A stretch of DNA of 25,781 bases, from IMG/VR virus record IMGVR_UViG_3300025030_000387, positions 1 through 25,781 of that record. One strand, written 5' to 3'. Below the pieces are notes generated by a model, which was not told the origin of the DNA, did not search any database, and saw nothing but the letters and a program-made list of their open reading frames with translations. Source of the DNA: a virus. The translations under genes and the position numbers were made by a program. Of the stretch, positions 1-7,887 are shown piece after piece. The first letter of the stretch is position 1. The number at the start of each line of letters is the position of its first letter.

Positions 1-509
1 AACCACCAAACTTTATTATCATACCCACAAGTTACATCATAAGGTGTTAAACTTCCATTTTTAGTAGGATGCCATTGTTTTGCTAATTCAGGATTTTTAG
101 TTGCTAAACAATTAGATATAGATATTCTTTTACCAGCACAATATGAACATCCTTGATTATATGAAGTAATACCATTTAATGATAGATCAAATTCTTCTCC
201 ACAATCTTCTTTTAAGCATCTCCATATTAATTTTTTCTTGTTTCCTTCATATGTGTCACTTAATAATTCAAATGATTTATTATTTAATTTTAACCATAAT
301 TTAATATTTTGAATTGTGTATGGATTAGATTTATGAAATTTCATAGGATCACAATTATTTGTTAAACTATTTAAAGTTATAGTATAAAAATAACCTTCAT
401 TATCTTCTAAAATTAATGGAGTTTTATTATCTTTATATATTGTTGTGATTAATTTATAATTTAACTGTTCAATATATTTTCTTACGGTTTCAATATTCCA
501 TTTTACCAT
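1..509 (-). CDS. Putative homing-type endonuclease with treble-clef zinc ribbons, 3' part missing
   Basis: The gene starts at ATG 507-509 behind CGGAGG and runs off the left edge after about 169 codons, so only the N-terminal part is seen. It contains a Cys-x2-Cys segment (GCSYCAGKRISISN) followed by NPELAKQWHPTKNG and TPYDVTCGYDNKVWW. That is the pattern of the DUF4379-type zinc-ribbon repeats commonly found N-terminal to Vsr-like or PD-(D/E)XK free-standing endonucleases. The nuclease domain would lie outside the window. The gene starts only about 11 bases after the end of the capsid-operon terminator, in the same position relative to a terminator as the two other endonucleases here. The zinc-ribbon reading is fairly secure; nuclease activity is inferred from family architecture. 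Confidence 0.7.
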   Translation of the reverse strand, partial: MVKWNIETVRKYIEQLNYKLITTIYKDNKTPLILEDNEGYFYTITLNSLTNNCDPMKFHKSNPYTIQNIKLWLKLNNKSFELLSDTYEGNKKKLIWRCLKEDCGEEFDLSLNGITSYNQGCSYCAGKRISISNCLATKNPELAKQWHPTKNGSLTPYDVTCGYDNKVWW

Positions 510-519
510 TAATACCTCC

Positions 520-562
520 GAAAAATAAAAAATGAAAAGGCAAACAATCACCTTTTCATTTT
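520..562 (-). terminator. Rho-independent terminator after the capsid gene
   Basis: A perfect 12-bp stem (529-540 with 551-562) encloses a 10-base loop. On the minus strand it is followed by TTTTATTTTT. It lies about 10 bases after the true capsid stop (573-575) and should end the head-module transcript. Confidence 0.85.
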
Positions 563-572
563 CATTTTCATA

Positions 573-1987
573 TTAAGATATAACTACTTTTGCAATTTTC
601 TCGATTTTATTGATTACTAAACCATATTCAAACCAATGTATAAAAGTTATAAAAACTATTATACGTGTTCACCTAGATTCGCTATATCTAAGCAGTTCTC
701 TTACGAACTTCCTATGCTTTCACATAGAGCGCAGACTATTTCACCATCCCTATTTCATTTATAAGGAGCAACACTTTTCCACCATCAATCGCTTATGGTG
801 TACGAGATTTCTCTCTAGTCGTTGAGGGCAATCCATATCTTCTAAGAAGACTTAGGAAATTCCCTGCATGAACAGCCATTGTTTACGGATACTTAGGATT
901 TAACCATATATCCATCCTTACGTTTTTTCTACTTTCGTCCCATCATATAATCTTTTCAGTTATATTGTGGTGTAAGGCTTTAGGCATTACCTGCATATAT
1001 GTGTTGTTTGCTATGCCAATTACTCGACAAAGGGGGCATGGTTTATTAACTATTCAGTTACCCCGTCAATTTCAATTCTACAACCTCACGTTTATTATCA
1101 AAAGTCTGGTAAACTCTCAATTGACCTCTCATATCCAATAAACCAATCTTACCTGCGATACCATAGATTCTCTTATCAGCAAGTAACATTTGATTGTCAC
1201 CAGTTTTCTTAGCACTAGAAATAGCACCAATTTTAACACCATTGTAAAGATTTACTAGACCATATCTATTAAAATCTTCTTTCATTCTATCACTCATAAA
1301 AGTAGAATAACCAGACATTTTAGCAATTGCTTGAGCATATTTGGTTAAAGATACAGACATGGGATTCTCACCATTTTCACCTAAATAAAGAGCAAGAGCA
1401 TCCATTGCAGTAATAGTTAAAGAAGCACCAGCATTAATTACTTGATCTCCACCAGTTATAGCAGCATCAACAATAGAGAATACATCAAAGAATAATTTGT
1501 TTTTCAATGCTTCTTCGGCAAATACAGTAAGACCAGCAATAGTCTTAAAACCATTACGTCTTAAATCAACATAACTAATCTCACTCTCAATCTGACGATG
1601 TTTCCAAGTTGGTACAGTTTTGCTTATATCAATATAGGACTTATCTACAGTACCACCTTTAGAAGCTTCATGTGCCACTAAAGTATTTTTAGCAGATTCA
1701 ATTATTTTATAATCATCAAATTCACCAATACTACCTCTATCAAACATTGCATCAAGCAATTCATCAGGAACATCATAAACTTCAGGAGCAACAGTTTTGA
1801 TTATGTAATTAGAAATTTCAAGATTGGGATCTGCACCTTTTTCACCAATTTCTTTTGCCCACGCATCTACAACTTGAGAAATTTCCTTATCTTCTGAATC
1901 CATATTCAATTTATATTCAACTTTTTGAGCCCAATCAAACATTCTACCAGATTCATTCATTAAACTTGCAATTTCAGTTTTCAACAT
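573..1987 (-). CDS. Major capsid protein, split by a group I intron (exon 1 1068-1987, exon 2 573-633)
   Basis: The start is ATG 1985-1987 behind AGGAGG with 10-base spacing. Read straight through, the frame ends as ELKLTG-stop at 1058, but that end lies inside the intron. Joining 1068 to 633 keeps Leu307 (TT|G) and adds FEYGLVINKIEKIAKVVIS before TAA at 573-575, giving 326 residues. The splice junction, the reading phase and the P1 U-G pair at the 5' splice site agree independently. I infer the major head protein from position: last gene of the portal, scaffold, decoration series, with its own promoter-like motif and a strong terminator. Length and composition fit an HK97-fold capsid protein, but I see no diagnostic motif. 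Alternative: another abundant head protein. Confidence 0.78.
634..1067 (-). ncRNA. ORF-less group IA intron in the capsid gene (434 nt)
   Basis: On the minus strand the core has the R-like element CAACGACTA (824-816) and the S-like element AAATAGTCTG. They form P7 as GACTA (820-816) with TAGTC (738-734). Between them are a P7.1 hairpin (804-815, GAGA/TCTC), a P7.2 hairpin (780-785 with 795-800, CACCAT/ATGGTG) and a P8 hairpin (747-753 with 761-767, 7 bp including one G-U pair). A P9 hairpin follows (712-716 with 723-727). P7.1/P7.2 are typical of subgroup IA, and the S-P9 stretch closely resembles the T4 td intron. P1 pairs exon UU|GAC (1069-1065) with GUCGA (1028-1024), putting a U-G wobble at the exon's last U. 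The final intron base is G (634). No protein is encoded inside, so mobility would need an endonuclease in trans. The segment is visibly richer in G+C than its surroundings. Confidence 0.9.
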
Positions 1988-2007
1988 ATTATTTTAACCT
2001 CCTATAT

Positions 2008-2024
2008 TATTATATTTATAATCT
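2008..2024 (-). promoter_or_regulatory. Candidate phage promoter (TATAAATA type) for the capsid gene
   Basis: AGATTATAAATATAATA lies directly after the stop of the decoration gene, and the capsid ribosome binding site begins just downstream. The same 17 bases occur at 13068-13084, and 15 of them at 25396-25410. The core TATAAATA equals the T4 late-promoter consensus. No -35 box is obvious. Promoter function is inferred from repetition and placement. Confidence 0.5.
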
Positions 2025-2476
2025 TATAATACTTGAACAATAGCAAGAGTATTGCCATTATCAGAAAAAGTGCCATCATAAACAAATCCAGTTGCAGTAG
2101 CATTTTTCTTTAATTTACCTTGAGTTTCACCTGCTGCTGTTTCAACAATAAGATAATTGCCAACAGATAAATCAGTTGAAACATATTCAGTGGTAGCATA
2201 TCTTTCACCAGAAATAGGTTTTTCAAGAATTACAAATTCGTTAGCAGAAATACTTTCAAATCTAGTATCATAATCACTTAATTCACCTTCAAGAGACATT
2301 AAACCAATAGGATAGTTGTCTTTATTTACAAAATAAAGTCCTTCTGTAGTAGTAGGAAGAATAGCAGTTTTATTTGCTAAATCCTTCTGTACCATCATAC
2401 CTCTTTTCATTGCAACAGCAGCTTTGTTCATTGCATCTGCATTCTTGTTAGAAATAACTTGTAACCTTCTCAACAT
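2024..2476 (-). CDS. Putative head decoration or minor capsid protein
   Basis: This is a 150-residue protein starting at ATG behind AGGAGG (spacing 9). The first 40 residues are helix-prone and rich in Ala, Met and Lys. The rest is beta-prone with Gly, Thr and acidic residues (for example VGNYLIVETAAGETQG). It sits between the scaffold/protease gene and the capsid gene, where many phages encode a decoration or capsid-stabilising protein. I do not recognise a family motif. The role comes from position and size only. Confidence 0.45.
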   Translation of the reverse strand: MLRRLQVISNKNADAMNKAAVAMKRGMMVQKDLANKTAILPTTTEGLYFVNKDNYPIGLMSLEGELSDYDTRFESISANEFVILEKPISGERYATTEYVSTDLSVGNYLIVETAAGETQGKLKKNATATGFVYDGTFSDNGNTLAIVQVL

Positions 2477-2504
2477 ATTAAAATTCCTCCTTTAATTATA
2501 TTAA

Positions 2505-4142
2505 TTATTTATTGTTTAAAAATAATTTCATAACCGATGTGGGACTAACTTCATCCTCATCATCGTTTAAATTAGTTTTTACATTAGTATTATCAATTGC
2601 TGATACTTCAACTTCAGTTTTATTAGCAGTATCAGTATTAGAATCAACATTATTTTTACTTAATTTAAACTTTTCAATTGCTTTACGACCTTTAATTAAC
2701 TCAATTTTTTCTTGACAAACTTCATAATTTTCAAGAGTTAATTCAGCAAAAATAGTGACAATTTGTTCATTAGATTCTAATTCAGCAGATTCAATTAAAT
2801 TATCTTCTGTTGCAAAACTCTTTAATTGTAATTTCTTTTCTGCTAATTCTCTTTCTTGTTCTGCTTTTTCTAATTCTAAAACTTTCTCTTTGTATACTGT
2901 TAATTCGGAAATTTGAGTTTCAAAATCTTCTTTCCCTTTAGTTAATTCTGAAACTGCTTTACCTGCTTCAATTAACTCCTTTTCGGTAGAAGAAAGTTTT
3001 TCTGTTAATTGGGAGATTTGGGTTTCATAATCTACTCTAGGAATAAACATCATTAAAACTTCTTTTTGAGAATTAATACTAATTGTATCATCTGAATTCA
3101 CTGTATATGAGAATTCAACATAATGATCTTCACTTTCCCTATCCCATTCATATGCGTATGCTTTATACTCATAGGGATATAATCGTGCAATATAATACCA
3201 TTTACTGGAATCAGAATTGTTAATGGCACGTCTCACCTTTGTATACAGGTCGTTATCAGTTAATGCAGAAACTTCGGTAACTACAGTAACTACTTCTTTA
3301 CCATTTTCAGGCATATCATTACCTCCTTGTGCAATATTTATATCATCAATAGAATCATTATCATCTATTTGAGATACCACATTAATTTCTTGATTATTAG
3401 TTTCTAAATTTTCAACTTCTGAATTAACAATGTTATCATTAGTTATTTCTAAATTACTAACTTCTTGATAGTTATTATTTTCTTCATTAATTAAATCTTC
3501 AGTAAATGCCATAGCAATTTGTATTTCTTGGTCTTCTTCAGATAATTCAATTAGACCAGCATTTTTATAGGCTGGTTCTATGAATTCCCCAAGGACGCAA
3601 TTTCCAAGCCATACTATACTTTTTAACCATTTAGTTCCATCTTCTGTATAACTATCTGCATATGAAATTTCCCAACTAGTTTTAATACTTTTCTTTTCGT
3701 CTAAAATTCTAGCTAATGCAGAAATAGCTTTGTCATATCTAGTCCATAATTTTGCAGTAGCAACAATACATTTTTTTTTAATACCATCTATCTCTATTTC
3801 TTCTACAGATGCAGAAGTATGAAAGCCAATAGGGTTAGTGTCAAATTCATATTTTTTAACTAATTGACCATTTTCATTTTTTTCATATTTTACTTTTAGG
3901 TTGTGACCAGTAAAATCATATTTACCTTGTGCATTTTTAATAACTTTACATACTACAGGTTGATTTTCTAAACCTTTTTTCTCATCATCAGTTAAATCAA
4001 CATCTCTCAAACCAACACCATTTGCATTTGCTTCATCTAATGGGCATATTAAAAATTTGCCCTCAAGACTAGTACCATCTGTACTTTCAGATAATGATAT
4101 TAACATTCCATCTAATTTAATTTTGTCAGATATAATTTTCAC
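2505..4142 (-). CDS. Putative prohead protease/scaffold protein
   Basis: A 545-residue protein between portal and capsid. The N-terminal part (about 1-210) is a folded beta-rich domain with GFHTSASVEEIEIDG and an LGEFIEPAY segment. An acidic, Asn-rich linker (about 215-275) follows. The C-terminal half contains a long coiled coil (about 370-440, EKLSSTEKELIEAGKAVSEL and onward) and a charged tail. Protease domain plus coiled-coil scaffold is a common fused design at this locus. I cannot assign catalytic residues with confidence. The only canonical start, GTG 4140-4142, overlaps the last G of AGGAGG, so spacing is impossible for normal initiation; an in-frame ATA lies 8 bases after AGGAGG (4131-4133). 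The portal gene has the same arrangement. Confidence 0.6.
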   Translation of the reverse strand: MKIISDKIKLDGMLISLSESTDGTSLEGKFLICPLDEANANGVGLRDVDLTDDEKKGLENQPVVCKVIKNAQGKYDFTGHNLKVKYEKNENGQLVKKYEFDTNPIGFHTSASVEEIEIDGIKKKCIVATAKLWTRYDKAISALARILDEKKSIKTSWEISYADSYTEDGTKWLKSIVWLGNCVLGEFIEPAYKNAGLIELSEEDQEIQIAMAFTEDLINEENNNYQEVSNLEITNDNIVNSEVENLETNNQEINVVSQIDDNDSIDDINIAQGGNDMPENGKEVVTVVTEVSALTDNDLYTKVRRAINNSDSSKWYYIARLYPYEYKAYAYEWDRESEDHYVEFSYTVNSDDTISINSQKEVLMMFIPRVDYETQISQLTEKLSSTEKELIEAGKAVSELTKGKEDFETQISELTVYKEKVLELEKAEQERELAEKKLQLKSFATEDNLIESAELESNEQIVTIFAELTLENYEVCQEKIELIKGRKAIEKFKLSKNNVDSNTDTANKTEVEVSAIDNTNVKTNLNDDEDEVSPTSVMKLFLNNK

Positions 4143-4164
4143 CTCCTTTAAATACTAATAATAT

Positions 4165-4320
4165 TTAACCAAACTCAATATTATTTTTCTTCAATACATC
4201 TTTAATATCTTTATCAGAAACATAAGAAGTAGTATCCACCAATACAGATACCACTTTATTTCCTTGAATATTCAATATTAAATTTTCATCACAATTTGGA
4301 CATTTAATTTTTAATATCAT
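4165..4320 (-). CDS. Small CPNC zinc-knuckle protein (51 aa)
   Basis: ATG 4318-4320 follows GAGG with 9-base spacing and is read to TAA 4165-4167. The product begins MILKIKCPNCDENLILNIQ and ends in a Lys/Asp-rich helix-prone tail. It has one Cys-x2-Cys pair, so a zinc site would need dimerisation or other ligands. It lies between the endonuclease gene and the scaffold gene and ends 18 bases before the scaffold's ribosome binding site. Function unknown. Confidence 0.65.
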   Translation of the reverse strand: MILKIKCPNCDENLILNIQGNKVVSVLVDTTSYVSDKDIKDVLKKNNIEFG

Positions 4321-4334
4321 ATAATACATCCTCT

Positions 4335-5906
4335 TTAAATAATTTTTAAAAGATTAATTATTTTTTCATTAATACCTCTATAATTTTGGTTTAAATCACT
4401 TGGATAAAAAGATATAAAATATGTATCTGGAAGATTACGAAAATATTCTTCTTTCCTAATTGTTTTATTATGATATTTTATATAAATTTCTCCTTTCGGA
4501 TTTTCTTTCCAAAGACCAAAATATTCAATAATTATATTTTTAATATTTCTATTATGATTAATAATAAAATCTGGAATATAATTTTCATTATATAATTTAT
4601 TAAAAAATTTATATTTACTATTTCTTTGAGTAGGACAAATATTTAAATTAAAAGTCTTTTTTATAAATTCATATATTTTTAATTCTTCAATTGAATCTAA
4701 TTTTTTACCATCAAAAGATATTGGAACTATAAAATCATTTTTATTAAATTTAATATTAGGATAAGCAGAAGAAAGCCATTCATAATAAGATTCATAAAAA
4801 TTTGTTTTAAATAATATATTATTTAATTTATGGTTTTCTATATTACGTAATCCACTCACTGAAAATACTTTTAAATTTTCAATTAATTCACTTTCTGTAT
4901 TAATTTGCAGTTTAGTTTTAATAAACCATTTTAAATACATATCTACATTATCTTTATTATCCCAAAATTTACATGGTACTCCGCATAATAATTCCCATGC
5001 TTTAATATCATATTCTGGAAATATTATATTAAATAATTCATATAATTTTAAATTATATTTATATAAAATATAAACAATTTTATATTTTTTTAACATTTCT
5101 CTTGATATAGTTAATAATTCAGATTTAGAATACAATCCTAAACAATTATTAATTACATGTTTAAATATTTTACAAATTGATTCAAAATTATTAATAATTT
5201 TCTCTGGAAACATTTCCATATTTTTATGATAATAAAAATCATACCATTCTTCAGGAGAATAAGTATTAAACATCAAATTAAAATCTAAAGTAATATCATA
5301 TTTGTTTTTATATTTGTTAATATTTGTTTGTTTATTACAACATTCTTTACAAACCAAACTATTTTTACTAAAATTTTCATTATAATCTTTTTCTATATGA
5401 CACATTTTACAAACAAAAAATGATTTTTCTCCGTAATGCAATTTAATTTTATTAATATTTAAATCTAATTCAGAACATTTCCTTCTAATCGCTTGTAGAT
5501 TTCTACTAATCAATATTTTAGAAATATCTTTTACAGTTTTATTTTGATAATTATTCATTAAAATATTTAATTCTTCATCAGTCCAATGTTTTTGTTTTTT
5601 ATTAGGTTCATATTTTATATTAAATTGATTACATTTTATTAAAATATATTCTCTTTTTCTATTTGGAAATAAATTTACAATATCATCAATATACATATTT
5701 GTACAACTTAATAAAATATTAGTTTCTTCATTTGTCCAAGAATTAGACTTTACAATTACATTTTTATTTCTTTTTAACTTTAATTTAGATGCTTTCATTT
5801 GAATAGATTTTAAACTTCTATTAAGAGTAGAAATTAAATCATTATATGGCAAATTATAATAATTATCTTTTAAAAAATTTACTTCTTCTTCTGTCCATAT
5901 TTTCAA
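4335..5906 (-). CDS. Free-standing endonuclease: three Myb/SANT-like repeats, zinc ribbon, PD-(D/E)XK domain
   Basis: I choose TTG 5904-5906 as start because GGAGG lies 8 bases upstream; the longer reading from 5927 runs through that site. Three tryptophan-anchored repeats (KIWTEEEVNFLK, SWTNEETNILL, HWTDEELNILM) cover about residues 1-140. A Cys4 ribbon follows (VCKMC, VCKECC; about 165-190), then a helical region. The C-terminal part has SIEELKIYEF, then NYIPDFIIN and IIIEYFG, the E...PDF...ExxFG pattern of Vsr/PD-(D/E)XK-like phage endonucleases. It interrupts the portal-to-scaffold operon right after a terminator. I infer a homing endonuclease that binds DNA through the Myb-like repeats. 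Its repeats match the design of the 16417-17670 protein, whose nuclease domain is unrelated. Confidence 0.8.
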   Translation of the reverse strand: MKIWTEEEVNFLKDNYYNLPYNDLISTLNRSLKSIQMKASKLKLKRNKNVIVKSNSWTNEETNILLSCTNMYIDDIVNLFPNRKREYILIKCNQFNIKYEPNKKQKHWTDEELNILMNNYQNKTVKDISKILISRNLQAIRRKCSELDLNINKIKLHYGEKSFFVCKMCHIEKDYNENFSKNSLVCKECCNKQTNINKYKNKYDITLDFNLMFNTYSPEEWYDFYYHKNMEMFPEKIINNFESICKIFKHVINNCLGLYSKSELLTISREMLKKYKIVYILYKYNLKLYELFNIIFPEYDIKAWELLCGVPCKFWDNKDNVDMYLKWFIKTKLQINTESELIENLKVFSVSGLRNIENHKLNNILFKTNFYESYYEWLSSAYPNIKFNKNDFIVPISFDGKKLDSIEELKIYEFIKKTFNLNICPTQRNSKYKFFNKLYNENYIPDFIINHNRNIKNIIIEYFGLWKENPKGEIYIKYHNKTIRKEEYFRNLPDTYFISFYPSDLNQNYRGINEKIINLLKII

Positions 5907-5934
5907 AATTACATACCTCCATAACATATTTTCT

Positions 5935-5967
5935 AAATAAAAAAGAGATAGATTATTTTCTATCTCT
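5935..5967 (-). terminator. Rho-independent terminator overlapping the end of the DUF5659-like gene
   Basis: A perfect 9-bp stem, AGAGATAGA with TCTATCTCT (5959-5967 with 5944-5952), has a 6-base loop containing most of the stop codon. It is followed on the minus strand by TTTTTATTT. The endonuclease gene begins about 30 bases later. Confidence 0.8.
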
Positions 5968-6123
5968 CCAAACAGTTAATAAATTATTTAATTTTTTAGT
6001 CCCTATAAACACCCAATATTTTTTACCTGTTTTTTCATGTATTGATTTAACTATAAATCTTTCATTATTTTCAATTAAAAAATCCTTCAAAGGTTTAGAA
6101 TAACAATAAAATATTTTATCCAA
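5953..6123 (-). CDS. DUF5659-like small phage protein (56 aa)
   Basis: TTG 6121-6123 follows GGAGTG with about 6-base spacing, and the frame ends at TAA 5953-5955. The product has FYCYSKPLKDFLIEN, then EKTGKKYWVFIGTKKLNNLL and a terminal VW. The pattern FYCYS...L..FL...TGK.YWVF..T..L...L..W matches the small DUF5659-type proteins common in Firmicute phages, whose function is unknown. The gene lies between portal and the inserted endonuclease; its 3' end forms part of the terminator hairpin. Confidence 0.75.
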   Translation of the reverse strand: MDKIFYCYSKPLKDFLIENNERFIVKSIHEKTGKKYWVFIGTKKLNNLLTVWRDRK

Positions 6124-6138
6124 ATAATTCACTCCAAT

Positions 6139-7854
6139 TTAATTCTTATTATTTTTCTTTTCTATATTGTAGTTATCAAATTGGTCAATATTATCCTTAT
6201 TTATTGCATTTCCCTTTGGTTTTCCTCCTTGATCATCTATATTGCCATCCACACTCTCGCCATTACTATTATAACTTGTAGGATGAGGGAAGAAAATTTC
6301 ACTATATCCTTCATCATTCTCATTTTTACGTTTTTGCAATTCATCTTTAATATCAATACCAACAATAGAGTATGCAGTTTCAAAAGAACAATTAAGTTTA
6401 GAATATAAAATTTCAACTAATTTTAATTTAATTTCCATCTCCATGAATTCACTGTCAATAATACTGATTTTTGGTGAAAAAGTAATATCAATCCCATTTT
6501 CAATTAAAATTAATTTATACCATTTTTCAATTATATCTTCTAATTGTTCAGATATTTTATTAATTAATCTCATTAACTCTTTTACACTTAAATTTGCTAA
6601 TGTAAAAGTTGTTTGATTGCCTTGATTTAAGAAACTTATCCCTAACGCCAACATCATTTCACTTTTATAATAAGTAATTGTATCAGTATTTACATTATCA
6701 ACTTTAGGTTCGACATATTTAACATCTTCAACAAATGCAGCTCCAGTATAAACTACAGTATCATTTTTCCATGCTGCCATAAAAGAATCATGTGCATATG
6801 CCATCTCTTCTAATGCTTTATTACTTCCATCTTGTCCTAATACTTCTTTCCTGAGTTTTTGAAATATAATCTTTTTCCCTTTTGCTTTAGCATTTATTTT
6901 ATCTGTCTTATTAAATGTATCTAACATTATTGCAGATTTTAATGATTTAAAGATAGGAGTTAACCCATATTTCCTGTTTAAATTATTAACTCTTAAAACA
7001 CCTGAATTCTTAATATTTAATTTTGCATATTGTTCTTTATTAATATAAGCATTATAAATTTCTTCAGGATAATTATTTCCTATTTCTTCTTTAATATCTT
7101 TGAAAAACAAACTCTTTCCTTTTTTAGTTTTTGTATATATTTTTCTAAGTTTTCCTGTTAATTCATTAATATTACAAAGTAAATATGGTTCACCATCTAC
7201 TTCATAATCACTGATTTCTATTACACCTAAAGGGTATGTATCAATAGTATAATTACCATTTTTATTCCTTAAATAGAGAGTATAATTGCCTTCAGAATAA
7301 GCAATAGGAATTGACTTTCTGATTAATGATTTAATATTTATCTGTGAATTAAAATCATTGATTATTTCTTTTGCTTTTTCTAATATTTTATTTTTATTTC
7401 TATTATTAGAAAAATCTTTGTAAGATAATTTATAATCAGTATTTATATTATTTTCAATAGTTTCATATACTTTTCCAATTAAAGTATCTTTATTTATGAA
7501 TAATTTAACTATTTGATTTATTTGATTAATATTTACTAGATTGCTTTGTGCATTTAATGCTAATGTATCAATCATATCATCCGTAATTGCTATAGATGAT
7601 ATAGATGATTCTGTTAGTATCGTAGAGTATTGATGATAATTATTATTGAATTTATACATTGCATCTTCTAACCATTTTTGAGATAATTCTTGAGTTGAAG
7701 TTATAATTGTTGTATCTGGATCTGGTTGTGATGCTATGTATATTTGAAAATCTTCTGTTTCTTGTTGTTGAGTTTGAATGTTTTGATTTTTGTTGTTTGT
7801 TTGATTTATTTGAGTTTTGTTGTTTATTGTGTTAGTTTGTGTTATTATTTTCAC
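6139..7854 (-). CDS. Portal protein
   Basis: A 571-residue protein directly downstream of the terminase gene. Helical segments such as TYYKSEMMLALGISFLNQGN and LANLSVKELMRLINKISEQL are typical of the long-helix stem and clip of phage portals. The N-terminal 40 residues are Asn/Gln/Thr-rich and low-complexity. The protein should form the dodecameric DNA channel at the capsid vertex. The only canonical start near the 5' end, GTG 7852-7854, overlaps AGGAGG. An ATA at 7843-7845 sits 8 bases from it. The first in-frame ATG is about 67 codons further in and has no Shine-Dalgarno site, so it is unlikely. Confidence 0.8.
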   Translation of the reverse strand: MKIITQTNTINNKTQINQTNNKNQNIQTQQQETEDFQIYIASQPDPDTTIITSTQELSQKWLEDAMYKFNNNYHQYSTILTESSISSIAITDDMIDTLALNAQSNLVNINQINQIVKLFINKDTLIGKVYETIENNINTDYKLSYKDFSNNRNKNKILEKAKEIINDFNSQINIKSLIRKSIPIAYSEGNYTLYLRNKNGNYTIDTYPLGVIEISDYEVDGEPYLLCNINELTGKLRKIYTKTKKGKSLFFKDIKEEIGNNYPEEIYNAYINKEQYAKLNIKNSGVLRVNNLNRKYGLTPIFKSLKSAIMLDTFNKTDKINAKAKGKKIIFQKLRKEVLGQDGSNKALEEMAYAHDSFMAAWKNDTVVYTGAAFVEDVKYVEPKVDNVNTDTITYYKSEMMLALGISFLNQGNQTTFTLANLSVKELMRLINKISEQLEDIIEKWYKLILIENGIDITFSPKISIIDSEFMEMEIKLKLVEILYSKLNCSFETAYSIVGIDIKDELQKRKNENDEGYSEIFFPHPTSYNSNGESVDGNIDDQGGKPKGNAINKDNIDQFDNYNIEKKNNKN

Positions 7855-7867
7855 CTCCTATATGGAG

Positions 7868-7880
7868 TAGGGTAGGGGAG
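7868..7880 (-). repeat. 13-bp repeat CTCCCCTACCCTA, copy 1
   Basis: This is an unusually C-rich block between the terminase stop and the portal ribosome binding site. An identical copy lies at 16240-16252, also just upstream of a gene start (the metallophosphoesterase). Confidence 0.7.
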
Positions 7881-7887
7881 TGATAGA

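Noticed and set aside
610-825. Plus-strand ORF of 71 codons
   Set aside because: It lies within the group I intron on the opposite strand, has no ribosome binding site and is explained by the structured RNA sequence.
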